From NCBI RefSeq assembly GCF_015163075.1, contig NZ_JADDXU010000006.1:248001-312000 (forward strand): a stretch of 64,000 nt of DNA, given 5' to 3'. This DNA is from Streptomyces justiciae. GTDB taxonomy: Bacteria; Actinomycetota; Actinomycetes; Streptomycetales; Streptomycetaceae. The translations under genes and the position numbers were made by a program. The notes beneath the pieces are model-generated. The model was not told where the DNA came from. It did not search any database and was given only the letters and a program-made list of their open reading frames with translations. This document shows, piece after piece, positions 17,321 to 26,003 of the stretch (its first letter is position 1; the number at the start of each line of letters is the position of its first letter).

Positions 17321-17491
17321 CTCAACGTCAACTCCCGCATCGAGCCGAGATCCTGCCCGGCACCCACCGTCACCACAAGTGAATTCCCGTACGGGATGCG
17401 TCACCATGGCCGATCGACGCGGACACATACGCAGGCGTCCAGGGGACGTCTGTCTGAACGGCCGGCGTCTTCGATCCGCTGCGCCGGTTCG

Positions 17492-18166
17492 TCACCGCCA
17501 CCCCTCCAGCACGCCCGCCACCGCCACCGCGATCCTCCGCCGGGCCTCATGCCGAGGCACCCCGCTCATCAGCAACTGGTCGTACGGCGTGTCCACATGC
17601 CGTACGGACGCCACCACCGCCGAGACGACGGCCCCCTCCGACAACGCCCGCCCCGCCGCACTCCGCCCCACCCGCCCACTGCCCCGCAGCGACGCGTGCG
17701 CGGCGATCCCGCGGGCCCGGTCGGCCGGGCAGCCGGGAAACAGCCGCCGGATCTCCGCCGCGAACGCCTCCGCGAAGCGCACGTCCTCGACCGCCCGCCG
17801 CCGCGCGTCCCGCTCCCGGCGCCGCCGCCGTGCCTCGGCGTCCGCCAGACACCGCGCCTCCGCCCGGGCCAGCGCCCCTTCCTCGACGAGGACGCCCTGC
17901 CGTTCGTACCGCCCCTTGCGCCGGTTGAACCGCACGACCACCGCCGACAGCCCACTCTCCTCCCGCGACCTGCGCGTCAGCGCGGTGTCGCCGCGCGGCA
18001 GGAACACCAGGTGGCCGAGGTCGGCGCAGTCCAGACAGCGGGGCGCCCCGTCCTCCAGGACCAGCATCGCCAACGGCCCGCCCCGGCACTCGGCGCACTG
18101 CTTCCGCTTGACGGGCTGGAAGACGAGAAGTCCGGTGCGGTGCGGGGGAGTTGCCAGGTGTGCCAT
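17492..18166 (-). CDS. DUF2293 domain protein with a CxxC-CxxC motif
   Basis: The 224-residue protein begins with two CxxC pairs (Cys24/27 and Cys44/47) that can form a zinc ribbon. A highly charged Arg/Glu/Ala helix follows (about residues 90-140), then a C-terminal DUF2293 domain ending in VRHVDTPYDQLLMSGVPRH. Family function is unknown; the zinc ribbon and basic helix suggest nucleic-acid contact. A GTG seven codons upstream is an alternative start. Confidence 0.75.
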   Translation of the reverse strand: MAHLATPPHRTGLLVFQPVKRKQCAECRGGPLAMLVLEDGAPRCLDCADLGHLVFLPRGDTALTRRSREESGLSAVVVRFNRRKGRYERQGVLVEEGALARAEARCLADAEARRRRRERDARRRAVEDVRFAEAFAAEIRRLFPGCPADRARGIAAHASLRGSGRVGRSAAGRALSEGAVVSAVVASVRHVDTPYDQLLMSGVPRHEARRRIAVAVAGVLEGWR

Positions 18167-18211
18167 ACGGGGTTCATTCCCGTGCACGGGCCACGAACCA
18201 CCCCACCCGCC

Positions 18212-18898
18212 CTACTCCGCAGCCGTCACCGACACCCGCGTCCGATGCCGCGTCGGCCGCTCGATCTCGTCGACCACCGCCACCGCGAGGTCCGCGTACG
18301 ACAACGTCGGCCCCGCCCTCTCGGGCACCGGCTCACCGCCGATCGCATAGCGCCCGGTGCGCGGCGCGCCCTGCTCCAGTCCTCCTCCCGGGGTGAGCAT
18401 CACCCAGTCGACCGCGTCCTCCCCGGCCGCGTGTGCACGCAACCGGTCCAGCCCCGCCGTGTGCGCCCGGGCGAACGGCCGGATCTCCGGCGGGAACACC
18501 GCGGGGTCGTCCATCACCGGCCGCCCGTCCGCCCCGAGCAGGTTCGCGAACAGCCCCACGGCCACCAGCCGCCGCACCCCCGTCGCGGTCAGCCCACTCA
18601 GCAGCGCGTCCGCCGCCTTCACGAAGAAGTCCGGATCGAGCGAGTCGAACCCCTGCTCCGGACCGCTGAACGGCGACACCGCGTGCACGGCGGCCACATG
18701 CCCGCCCGCCACGGCACGGACCGTGCCCGGATCGGTCACATCACCCCGGACGACCGTCACCCCCTCCGCGCCCAGCTCCGGATACCGGGCCGGCTCCCGC
18801 ACCACGGCCGTCACCTCGTACCCGCGCCGCCGCGCCTCCGCCGTGACCGCCCGCCCCGCACGCCCGCCGCCCCCGAAGACGACGATCCCGTCACCCAT
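18212..18898 (-). CDS. NAD(P)-binding epimerase/SDR-like protein
   Basis: The 228-residue protein has an atypical Rossmann nucleotide motif (VVFGGGGRAGRAVTAEARRRG) close to the NmrA/SDR group, and an overall fold of NAD(P)H-binding domain proteins. It lacks an obvious YxxxK pair, so it may be a sensor or weak reductase. The ATG at 18898 has AGGAGG upstream. It is divergent from an HxlR regulator, a common Streptomyces arrangement in which the HxlR protein controls the oxidoreductase. Confidence 0.78.
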   Translation of the reverse strand: MGDGIVVFGGGGRAGRAVTAEARRRGYEVTAVVREPARYPELGAEGVTVVRGDVTDPGTVRAVAGGHVAAVHAVSPFSGPEQGFDSLDPDFFVKAADALLSGLTATGVRRLVAVGLFANLLGADGRPVMDDPAVFPPEIRPFARAHTAGLDRLRAHAAGEDAVDWVMLTPGGGLEQGAPRTGRYAIGGEPVPERAGPTLSYADLAVAVVDEIERPTRHRTRVSVTAAE

Positions 18899-18917
18899 GG
18901 CCAACCTCCTTGCCGGA

Positions 18918-18932
18918 CACCGCCGTTCGGTG
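18918..18932. promoter_or_regulatory. Short inverted repeat between oxidoreductase and HxlR genes
   Basis: CACCG-N5-CGGTG lies in the 99-bp divergent promoter region. It could be an HxlR operator but the arms are only 5 bp. Confidence 0.25.
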
Positions 18933-18997
18933 CCTGACCTGGACGGTAGAGACGCAAGCCCCGGTTACTTCAACGGTATCGGCGCTAGCCTCGACCG

Positions 18998-19369
18998 ATG
19001 ACCGCTCCGCTCGACCCTGACATGTTCGACCCCCTCTGCCCCTCCTCCGCGATGCCCTTCAGGGTGGGAGACAAGTGGACGGGCATGGTCATTCGCTGTC
19101 TGGAGAGCGGCCCGCGCCGCTTCACCGAGCTCCGCGTCCCGCTCCGGGCCGTCACCCCCAAGGTCCTCAGCGAGACCCTGCGCGCCATGGAGCGCGACGG
19201 CCTGCTCACCCGCACCGCGTACGACGAGAACCCGCCCCGTGTCGAATACGCCCTCACTCCTCTCGGCCGCACCCTGATCCCCCTCCTCGACGCCGCCCGC
19301 GCCTGGAGCGAGACCCACCTCCCGCACCTGCTCGCCGCCCGCCGGTCCCACGAGCGGGACGCGTCCTGA
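18998..19369 (+). CDS. HxlR-family transcriptional regulator
   Basis: The 123-residue protein is a winged-helix HxlR regulator: CPSSAMPFRVGDKWTGMVIRCL, RRFTELRVPLRAVTPKVLSETLRAMERDGLLTR and the wing RVEYALTPLG. A Cys is present at the usual N-terminal position, as in thiol- or aldehyde-sensing members. It probably acts on the divergent NAD(P)-binding protein gene and its own promoter. Confidence 0.88.
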   Translation: MTAPLDPDMFDPLCPSSAMPFRVGDKWTGMVIRCLESGPRRFTELRVPLRAVTPKVLSETLRAMERDGLLTRTAYDENPPRVEYALTPLGRTLIPLLDAARAWSETHLPHLLAARRSHERDAS

Positions 19370-19386
19370 CCGTCGGCTGACGCATC

Positions 19387-20028
19387 ATGGGCCCTGTGCG
19401 ACTCGAAGCGATCACCTGGGACCGGCTCGGCGACCTCCTCGCCGACCGCCTTCTCGACCTCAAGCCGGCCGACGGCGGCCCCTGGCCGCGCATCGCCTTC
19501 GACGGCGCCCCGGCGGCCCGCCCCCAGGACCTCGCCGAACGCGTCGCGGAAGCGCTCCGCGTACGAGGCCGGCCCTCTCTCGTCGTCGGCACCCAGGGCT
19601 TCCTGCGCCCCGCCTCGCTCCGCTTCGAGTACGGCCACCAGGACGTGGAGGCCTATTACGACGGCTGGTTCGACACCGGCGCCCTGTGGCGCGAGGTCTT
19701 CGGCCCCCTCGAACCCGGCGGCGACGGCCGCGTCCTGCCCGACCTGTGGGACCCGGACACCGACCGCGCCACCCGCAGCCCCTACGTCCAACTCCCGCCC
19801 GGCGGTTTCCTGTTGCTGCACGGCCCCCTCCTGCTGCGCCACTGGTTCCCCTTCGACCTGACCGTCCACCTCCTCCTCTCCCCGGGCGCCCTGCGCCGCC
19901 GCACCCCCGAGCCCGAGCAGTGGACCCTGGAAGCCTTCGAGCGCTACGAGCGCGAGACGGACCCCGCGGGCACCGCAGACGTCCTGGTGCGCGCCGACGA
20001 CCCCCGGCACCCGGCATGGCGGGGCTGA
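19387..20028 (+). CDS. Uridine kinase-like protein with degenerate P-loop
   Basis: The 213-residue protein resembles Streptomyces proteins annotated as uridine kinase: LEAITWDRLGDLLADRLL, PRIAFDGAPAARP, a YGHQDVEAYYDGWFD segment, LLLHGPLLLRHW and TDPAGTADVLVRADDP. The nucleotide-binding glycine loop reads FDGAPAARPQD and lacks the GK(S/T) of a working Walker A, so kinase activity is doubtful. A GTG three codons downstream (19396) is an alternative start. It follows the HxlR gene by 17 bp and may be co-transcribed with it. Confidence 0.65.
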   Translation: MGPVRLEAITWDRLGDLLADRLLDLKPADGGPWPRIAFDGAPAARPQDLAERVAEALRVRGRPSLVVGTQGFLRPASLRFEYGHQDVEAYYDGWFDTGALWREVFGPLEPGGDGRVLPDLWDPDTDRATRSPYVQLPPGGFLLLHGPLLLRHWFPFDLTVHLLLSPGALRRRTPEPEQWTLEAFERYERETDPAGTADVLVRADDPRHPAWRG

Positions 20029-20106
20029 CCGGGTTCCCGGATGTCCGTTCCCGGAAGATCCAGCAAACCACTTTTATATGCGCGTGCATGTAACTACGCT
20101 GGGCCC

Positions 20107-20520
20107 ATGACGACTTCCACGAGCGGTCACCTCTCCTTCGACGACTCCGTCCGCGCCCTCCTCGACGGCAAGAACTTCGCCAGCGTCGCCACCCTCGGTC
20201 CCGACGGCGCCCCGCAGAACTCGGTGGTCTGGATCAAACGCGAGGGCGACGCCGTCCTCTTCTCCTCCGTCGACCACCGCCAGAAGGTCCGCAACCTCCG
20301 CCGCGACCCCCGCATCAGCGTCTCGGTCTACGACCTGGCCAACCCCTACACCTCGGTCGAGATCCGCGGCACCGCCGAGATCCTCCCGGACCCCGACAAG
20401 CGCCTCCCGCACGACCTCTCGCACAAGTACCTCGGCATCGACCCGCCCGCCGAGAAGGAGGACGAGACCCGCGTGATCATCCGCGTCGTGCCGCGGAAGA
20501 TCGTGGGCTTCTCCGCCTGA
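20107..20520 (+). CDS. PPOX-class (F420- or flavin-dependent) oxidoreductase
   Basis: The 137-residue protein has the split-barrel fold of pyridoxamine-phosphate-oxidase-like proteins: FASVATLGPDGAPQNSVVWI, VLFSSVDHRQKVRNLRRDPRISVSV and VEIRGTAEI, followed by the HKYLG segment. Such proteins in actinobacteria use F420 or flavin to reduce quinones or other acceptors. The ATG at 20107 is preceded by an unusually A/T-rich stretch (20060-20095), which is a likely promoter with a short leader. Confidence 0.82.
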   Translation: MTTSTSGHLSFDDSVRALLDGKNFASVATLGPDGAPQNSVVWIKREGDAVLFSSVDHRQKVRNLRRDPRISVSVYDLANPYTSVEIRGTAEILPDPDKRLPHDLSHKYLGIDPPAEKEDETRVIIRVVPRKIVGFSA

Positions 20521-20644
20521 GCGGCCCCGCTGCCGGCCCTCGCCTCCGGGTGCGGCAGCGGCCGGGCGCGGCGAGAATGAACGGCGCCGGGACCAGCGGA
20601 GCACTCCCGCTCCGCGCCGGCCGTCCGGCACCGGGAGGTACTAC

Positions 20645-21073
20645 ATGACCACCGCCGGAGACATCATGCACCGCGGCGCCCAGTGGATCCCCGCGCACGA
20701 GACCCTGGACCGCGCCGCCCAGCTGATGCGTGAGCTCAACGTCGGAGCCCTGCCCATCAGCGACGCGAACGAACGCCTCTGCGGCATCCTCACCGACCGC
20801 GACATCGTCGTCGGCTGTGTGGCCATGGGCCACGACCCGGCCAAGGTCACCGCCGGTGAGATGGCCCAGGGAACGCCCCGCTGGATCGACGCGGACGCCG
20901 ATGTCAGCGACGTGCTCCGGGAGATGAAGGACCACCAGATCCGCCGCCTCCCCGTCATCGAGAACAAGCGCCTGGTCGGCATGATCAGCGAGGCCGACCT
21001 CGCCCGCCATCTGACGGAGGACCAGATCGCGGGCTGGGCGGAGAGCGTCTACGCGAAGAGCGCGACGCGCTGA
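20645..21073 (+). CDS. Two-CBS-domain protein
   Basis: The 142-residue protein consists of two CBS domains (about residues 7-65 and 72-130), shown by LNVGALPISDANERLCGILTDRDI and IRRLPVIENKRLVGMISEADL. CBS pairs bind adenosine nucleotides and act as energy-state sensors or modulators. GGGAGGT lies a few bases before the ATG. Standalone two-CBS proteins of this type are often stress-related in Streptomyces; the partner is unknown. Confidence 0.88.
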   Translation: MTTAGDIMHRGAQWIPAHETLDRAAQLMRELNVGALPISDANERLCGILTDRDIVVGCVAMGHDPAKVTAGEMAQGTPRWIDADADVSDVLREMKDHQIRRLPVIENKRLVGMISEADLARHLTEDQIAGWAESVYAKSATR

Positions 21074-21075
21074 TC

Positions 21076-21112
21076 GTCGTCCCGTCGTCCTGTCGTCCTG
21101 TCGTCCTGTCGT
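21076..21112. repeat. 8-bp tandem repeat, about 4.6 copies
   Basis: GTCGTCCT-type units occupy the short gap between the convergent CBS-protein and corA genes. Confidence 0.85.
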
Positions 21113-21130
21113 CGTGCGTAGGTGGCGTGC

Positions 21131-22258
21131 TCAGAGCCAGCCGTTGCGCCGGAAGCCGCGGTACAGCACCAGGCACGCCACGGATATGACGCCGAGGACC
21201 ATGGGATAGCCGAACGTCCAGTGCAGTTCCGGCATGTGCTCGAAGTTCATGCCGTACACCCCGCAGACCATCGTCGGCACGGCGACGATCGCCGCCCAGG
21301 CCGTGATCTTCCGCATGTCCTCGTTCTGCGCGACCGTCACCTGGGCGAGGTGTGCCTGGAGGATCGAGTTGAGGAGTTCGTCGAAGGCGGCGATCTGCTC
21401 CTTGGCGCGCAGCAGATGGTCCGAGACATCGCGGAAGTACGCCTGTATCTCCGAGCTCACCACCCGTATCGGACGCGTGGACAACTCCTCGATCGGACGG
21501 GCCAGCGGCACCACGGCCCGCTTCAGTTCGAGGAGTTCACGCTTGAGCTGGTAGATACGGCCCGGGTCGGTCCGCGCGCCGTCCTGCGAGAAGACGTCCG
21601 TCTCGACCTGGTCGATGTCCGCCTGGACCGCGTCCGTGACGTTCAGATAGTCGTCCACCACATGGTCCGCGATCGCGTGCAGCACCGCGGCCGGTCCCTT
21701 GGCCAACTGCAGGGCGTCCGCCTCGAGTTCCTCGCGCAACGGGCCCAGCGAGCCGTGCATCCCGTGGCGCACGGTGATCACGAAGTCCTCGCCGACGAAC
21801 ACCATGATCTCGCCGGTGTTCACCACCTCACTCGTCGCCGTGAGCTCCTCGTGCTCCACGTAGCAGACGGTCTTGAACACCGCGAACAGCGTCTCGTCGT
21901 ACCGCTCCAGCTTCGGGCGCTGATGCGCCTCGATCGCGTCCTCCACCGCCAGCGGGTGCAGTTCGAAGAGCTCCGCGATGCCCGCGAACTCCTGGTCCGT
22001 CGGCTCATGGAGACCGAGCCACACGAAACCGTCCCCGTGCTTGCGCACCCGCTCCACGGTGTCGACCAGGTCGCCGCCGCCCGGGACCCTGGCCCCGTCC
22101 CGGTACGACACGCAGTTCACCACCGAGGAGCCCAGCGGTGACCGGGCGGGATGGCTCAGGTCCACACGCGGGCGGCGCCGCGCCAGCCTTGCCACCCTGC
22201 GGAGGCCGCCGACCCTGCCTAGGCTCGTGACCTTCCGCAGATTCCCTGCCATGGACAT
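21131..22258 (-). CDS. corA: Magnesium/cobalt transporter, CorA family
   Basis: The 375-residue protein has a large N-terminal cytoplasmic domain, a long helix (about residues 200-310) and two C-terminal membrane helices. The family pore signature YGMNF follows the first helix, then EHMPELHWTFGYP, the conserved loop. CorA pentamers move Mg2+ (and Co2+ or Ni2+) down the gradient. The basic first 30 residues are longer than in E. coli CorA, as often in actinobacteria. AAGGAG lies before the chosen ATG. Confidence 0.9.
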   Translation of the reverse strand: MSMAGNLRKVTSLGRVGGLRRVARLARRRPRVDLSHPARSPLGSSVVNCVSYRDGARVPGGGDLVDTVERVRKHGDGFVWLGLHEPTDQEFAGIAELFELHPLAVEDAIEAHQRPKLERYDETLFAVFKTVCYVEHEELTATSEVVNTGEIMVFVGEDFVITVRHGMHGSLGPLREELEADALQLAKGPAAVLHAIADHVVDDYLNVTDAVQADIDQVETDVFSQDGARTDPGRIYQLKRELLELKRAVVPLARPIEELSTRPIRVVSSEIQAYFRDVSDHLLRAKEQIAAFDELLNSILQAHLAQVTVAQNEDMRKITAWAAIVAVPTMVCGVYGMNFEHMPELHWTFGYPMVLGVISVACLVLYRGFRRNGWL

Positions 22259-22449
22259 CTGGATCTCCTTGCGTGGATCCCCGCTCGCCGCATTGCTGCG
22301 CCCTGGCGTGCCAGTGTGCCAGCCCTGCGTGAAACGCGGGTAAGCCTGTGGGAGCAGGGCATTCCGCTTTGTTCCCGCCTGTGGACGACGGGTTTCCGAC
22401 GCGGCGCGGGACGCTCGGGTACCCCTCGTAGAGTTGCGTCGCCGTGCTG

Positions 22450-22471
22450 TCGTATCGGAGTCGTATCGGAG
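22450..22471. repeat. 11-bp perfect tandem repeat in a promoter region
   Basis: TCGTATCGGAG occurs twice without a gap, just upstream of the methyltransferase start. It may be an operator or part of the leader. Confidence 0.5.
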
Positions 22472-22482
22472 CGTCGACCACT

Positions 22483-23310
22483 ATGGACAAGCGGGACAAC
22501 TGGGATGATCGCGACATGATGCGAACCGACGGGTATCTCCTCGACAACCGGCAGACCGAGGCCGGAGAGCGCTTCGACGCCTTCGCCTCCCTCTTCGACC
22601 CCACGACGTTCCGGCACCTCGAAGGGTTCGGTGTCGGACCCGGCTGGCGCTGCTGGGAGGTCGGGGCCGGCGGTACGTCCGTCGTGTCCTGGCTGGCCAA
22701 GAAGGTGGGACCGACCGGCAGGGTCGTCGCGACCGACATCGACACCTCCCGGGTCGCCCCGGCCGCCCGGCCGCCGGTGGAGGTGCGGGTCCACGACGTC
22801 GGTGCGGAGGAGGCGCCGGGGGAGGGCTTCGACCTCGTGCACGCGAGGCTCGTACTCGTCCATGTGCCGGACCGGGAACGGGCGTTGCGGTCGATGGTGG
22901 AGTCCCTGCGGCCCGGCGGACGACTGCTCGTCGAGGACGCCGACCCCGCGCTGCAACCCCTGACCTGTCCCGACGAACACGGTCCCGCCGAGCAGTTGGC
23001 GAACCGACTGCGCACCGGATTCCGCCGCCTCCTCGCCGACCGCGGCGCCGACCTCTCCTACGGGCGCCGCCTCCCGCGCCTCCTCCGGGAGGCCGGACTG
23101 CGTCGCGTGGAGGCCGACGCGTACTTCCCGCTGACCTCACCCGCCTGCGCGGCCCTGGAGTCCGCCACGATCCGCCAGATCCGCACCGACCTCGTCACGG
23201 CGGGCCTGGCCACGGACGAGGAGATCGACCGGCATCTGGCGAACGTCGAGTCCGGGGCGATGGATTTGGCGACGGCGCCGATGATTTCGGCGTGGGGGCG
23301 GAAGGCGTAG
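22483..23310 (+). CDS. SAM-dependent methyltransferase
   Basis: The 275-residue protein is a class I methyltransferase: motif I is VGPGWRCWEVGAGGTSVVSWLA, followed by GRVVATDIDTSRV (acidic strand-2 residue) and FDLVHARLVLVHVPDRERALRSM with SLRPGGRLLVED. A C-terminal region of about 100 residues probably forms the substrate cap. The substrate cannot be predicted. An in-frame ATG pair 12 codons downstream is an alternative start. Confidence 0.82.
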   Translation: MDKRDNWDDRDMMRTDGYLLDNRQTEAGERFDAFASLFDPTTFRHLEGFGVGPGWRCWEVGAGGTSVVSWLAKKVGPTGRVVATDIDTSRVAPAARPPVEVRVHDVGAEEAPGEGFDLVHARLVLVHVPDRERALRSMVESLRPGGRLLVEDADPALQPLTCPDEHGPAEQLANRLRTGFRRLLADRGADLSYGRRLPRLLREAGLRRVEADAYFPLTSPACAALESATIRQIRTDLVTAGLATDEEIDRHLANVESGAMDLATAPMISAWGRKA

Positions 23311-23422
23311 GGGGTGGGTGGAGGGGAGTGGGCGGGGGAGCTGAGGCGGGCCGGGCTGAGGCGAACTGGGGTTAGCGGGGCGGAGGCGGGCCAGGGCTGC
23401 CCGGGTCACTCCGGCTATCGGG

Positions 23423-24433
23423 TCACCCCCGCCCACCGGGTGTGGCGTCCCGTCGGTGCTGTCCGGGTGGGCGTGTCGCCGGTGGTCGGCCTCCTACCGC
23501 CTCGACCGCCCTCGCCCCCGCCCGGCACCCTTCCCGCGCCGCGTCCTCGGGCTCTGCGCCGGTGAGGAGGGTGGCGAGAAAGGCGCCGGTGAAGGCGTCG
23601 CCGGCCCCGGTCGTGTCCGTGGGGATGGCCGGGACCGCGGGGATGCGGGCGGACACGGTGCCCGAGCGGGCCACCAACGCACCGTCCGCGCCCAACTTGG
23701 CGATCACCAGCGGAACATGACGACTGAGCTTGGCCGCCGCGTCCTCCGCATCGGGCAACCCCGTCAGCAGGCAGGCCTCGTCGAGGCTGGGCAGGAGGAC
23801 GTCGACCCCCTCCACGAGCGCGAGGAACCGATCGACGCCCAGCTCCACGAGGAAGCCCACCGACGCGGGATCCAAGCTCACCGGCACCCCACGCGCGCGT
23901 GCCGCCTCCAGAGCCACCTCCACGAATGCCCGGCTCCCCGCGGAGAACAGCAGATACCCCGACAGATGCAGCCGGGCCACCCCGTCGAGCAGGGCGTCCG
24001 ACCAGTCGTCCGGGGTGAGCCGCAGGGACGCCCCACTGTCCGTGACCAACGTCCGCTCGGCGGCGGCGCTCGTGTCGACGAGGCAGATCACCGTGCCGGT
24101 CGGCGCCTCCGGGTCGACGACGAGCAGGGGCTGCACCCCGCACGCCGTCAGCTCCCGCTCGTGCCAGGCCGCAGCGTCCGAGCCCACCCGCCCGAGCAAC
24201 CGGACCTCGCCACGACCCCAATGGGCCGCCCAACAGGCCACGTTGGCACCGGCCCCACCGGGCAGCGTCCGGATCGCCGCGACGGTGTCCGTACTCGCCG
24301 CAAGCGGCCCCCGATGCCGGGCGACGATGTCGGTGATGACGTCCCCGACAACCAACAACGCCCCGGCCGACGAACCGACCCCCGCTGCCTCACCTGCACC
24401 ACTCGCGGCCGAGCCGACCAATCCGGCGGACAT
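23423..24433 (-). CDS. psuK: PfkB-family kinase, likely pseudouridine kinase
   Basis: The 336-residue protein is a ribokinase-fold (PfkB) kinase: N-terminal VVGDVITDIV, the PGGAGANVACWAAHWG signature, and the catalytic anion hole TDTTGAGDAFTGAFLATLL. It lies just downstream of psuG on the same strand. That pair encodes pseudouridine catabolism: the kinase makes pseudouridine 5'-phosphate and PsuG splits it to uracil and ribose 5-phosphate. The assignment rests on neighbourhood, as PfkB kinases vary in substrate. The ATG at 24433 is very close to its GGAGG; a GTG at 24502 is an alternative start. Confidence 0.78.
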   Translation of the reverse strand: MSAGLVGSAASGAGEAAGVGSSAGALLVVGDVITDIVARHRGPLAASTDTVAAIRTLPGGAGANVACWAAHWGRGEVRLLGRVGSDAAAWHERELTACGVQPLLVVDPEAPTGTVICLVDTSAAAERTLVTDSGASLRLTPDDWSDALLDGVARLHLSGYLLFSAGSRAFVEVALEAARARGVPVSLDPASVGFLVELGVDRFLALVEGVDVLLPSLDEACLLTGLPDAEDAAAKLSRHVPLVIAKLGADGALVARSGTVSARIPAVPAIPTDTTGAGDAFTGAFLATLLTGAEPEDAAREGCRAGARAVEAVGGRPPATRPPGQHRRDATPGGRG

Positions 24434-24504
24434 TCCTCCGCCCCCGTCTTCCTCGCCCGAGCCGCCGGACCCGACCGCGCCCCCGCCCCTCCCCGCGCTC
24501 ACCC

Positions 24505-25413
24505 CTACGCCCCGGCCCAGGCCGCCGCGATCCGTCCGGCCAAGTGCACATTGCCCCGTACCGCCGCCAGATTCGCTTCCAGTGAGGCGCCGTCGGTGTG
24601 TCGTACCAGGTAGTCGAGGAGGAACGGGGTGACGCCCTGGCCCGTGATGCCCCGCTCCTCGCATGCGTGCAGCGCGTCGGCCAGTACGCGCGCGTGCAGG
24701 TCGGGATCCAACTGCTCGGCCTCGGGCACCGGGTTGGCGACGATCAGCGCCGACTCCGGGCCGGACACGGCGTCCTGAGCCCGCATCACCGCCGCCACCT
24801 GCTCCGGGGTCTCCAGCGTCCAGTCCACCGGGTGGCCCGAGTCGGACAGATAGAAGCCGGGGAACCGGTCCGTGCCGTACCCGGCCACCGCGACACCCAG
24901 CGTCTCCAGCCGTTGCAGGGTCGCCGGCACGTCCAGGATCGACTTCACGCCCGCGCACACCACCGTGATCCTCGTCCGCGCCAGCAGCCCCAGGTCGGCC
25001 GACTCGTCCTGCGTCACCGTCCACTCCCGGTGCACCCCGCCGAGCCCGCCCGTCGCGAACACCCGGACTCCAGCGAGCGCCGCCAGCAGCGCGGTCGCCG
25101 ACACCGTGGTCGCTCCGCTCGCCCCGGCGGCCACCGCGAGCGGCAGATCGCGATGCCCCAGCTTGCGGATGCCGTCCTCGTTCGCGACCCGCTCCAACTG
25201 CTGCTTGTCCAGGCCGACATGGGGCCGCCCGTCCAGCACCGCGATGGTCGCGGGAACGGCGCCCTCGCGCCGTACGACGTCCTCCAGCTCCAGCGCCACC
25301 TGGAGGTTGCGCGGCCGCGGCAGCCCGTGCGCGATGATCGTGGACTCCAGGGCCACCACGGGTCGACGCGCGTCGATCGCCTCGCGCACTTCTTCGGAAA
25401 CCACCAGCACCAC
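24505..25413 (-). CDS. psuG: Pseudouridine-5'-phosphate glycosidase
   Basis: The 302-residue protein is a clear PsuG: VVALESTIIAHGLPRPRN, GLDKQQLERVA, KLGHRDLPLAVAAGASGATTVSAT, FATGGLGGVHR and VCAGVKSILDVPATLQRLETLGVAVAGY hold the conserved active-site Glu, Lys and Asp. It cleaves the C-C glycosidic bond of pseudouridine 5'-phosphate, salvaging tRNA/rRNA-derived pseudouridine. The GTG start has AGGAGG upstream. The PfkB kinase follows, giving the usual two-gene pathway. Confidence 0.92.
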   Translation of the reverse strand: MVLVVSEEVREAIDARRPVVALESTIIAHGLPRPRNLQVALELEDVVRREGAVPATIAVLDGRPHVGLDKQQLERVANEDGIRKLGHRDLPLAVAAGASGATTVSATALLAALAGVRVFATGGLGGVHREWTVTQDESADLGLLARTRITVVCAGVKSILDVPATLQRLETLGVAVAGYGTDRFPGFYLSDSGHPVDWTLETPEQVAAVMRAQDAVSGPESALIVANPVPEAEQLDPDLHARVLADALHACEERGITGQGVTPFLLDYLVRHTDGASLEANLAAVRGNVHLAGRIAAAWAGA

Positions 25414-25519
25414 GCGCCTGCCTCCTGCCGATCGTCGATCGTTCTTCCCTCATCTCTGGCGGGCGGCACACCCGGCCAAACCCTTGCGAGCCGTGGGGGA
25501 CGACACCAGCCTGGGGTGC

Positions 25520-25948
25520 ATGACGGACAACTCGACACGTCTCGACCATGTCGTCCTCTGGGTGCGGGACCCGCTGGCGTCGGCCGACTTCTACGAGAAG
25601 GCGGTCGGCATGCGGCCCCTGAGGGTCACCGACTTCGCCGCCGGCACCGCGCCCTTCCCCTCCGTGCGGCTCAACGACGAGACGATCCTCGACCTCGCCC
25701 CGCTGGCCGGTGCGGCCCACGCGACGATGCTCCCCGGCGCCGCCGACAGCGCGGGCCACCCGGTCAACCACATCTGCCTGGCCCTGCCCGGCGACGACTT
25801 CGACGCACTGCGCACCCGCCTGGAGGAACGCTCGGTGCCCGTCTCGGAGATCCACCACGACTCCTACGGGGCCCGGGGCATGGCCCGAGGCAGCTTCTAC
25901 TTCCGCGACCCGGACGGGAACATCTTCGAGGTACGGCACAACGACTGA
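25520..25948 (+). CDS. VOC (glyoxalase/bleomycin-resistance fold) family protein
   Basis: The 142-residue protein has paired beta-alpha-beta modules: LDHVVLWVRDPLASADFYEKAVGM and HPVNHICLALPGDDFDALRTRLEER, ending with RGSFYFRDPDGNIFEV. His and Glu residues at the usual metal positions are present. Members include glyoxalases, dioxygenases and resistance proteins; the substrate is unknown. It is divergent from psuG and convergent with the dehydrogenase gene. Confidence 0.8.
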   Translation: MTDNSTRLDHVVLWVRDPLASADFYEKAVGMRPLRVTDFAAGTAPFPSVRLNDETILDLAPLAGAAHATMLPGAADSAGHPVNHICLALPGDDFDALRTRLEERSVPVSEIHHDSYGARGMARGSFYFRDPDGNIFEVRHND

Positions 25949-25957
25949 CCCGCGCGC

Positions 25958-25988
25958 GAGGGGGCCGCACGCGCGCGTGGGCCCCCTC
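25958..25988. terminator. Hairpin between convergent VOC and dehydrogenase genes
   Basis: GAGGGGGCC (25958-25966) pairs with GGCCCCCTC (25980-25988). The loop contains the palindrome CACGCGCGCGTG. It is placed to end transcription from both sides. Confidence 0.6.
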
Positions 25989-26003
25989 CTCGGTCGACAG
26001 GCG

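Noticed and set aside
21076..21112. 8-bp tandem repeat considered as a CRISPR-like array
   Set aside because: There are no spacers and the unit is too short; it is slippage-type repetition.
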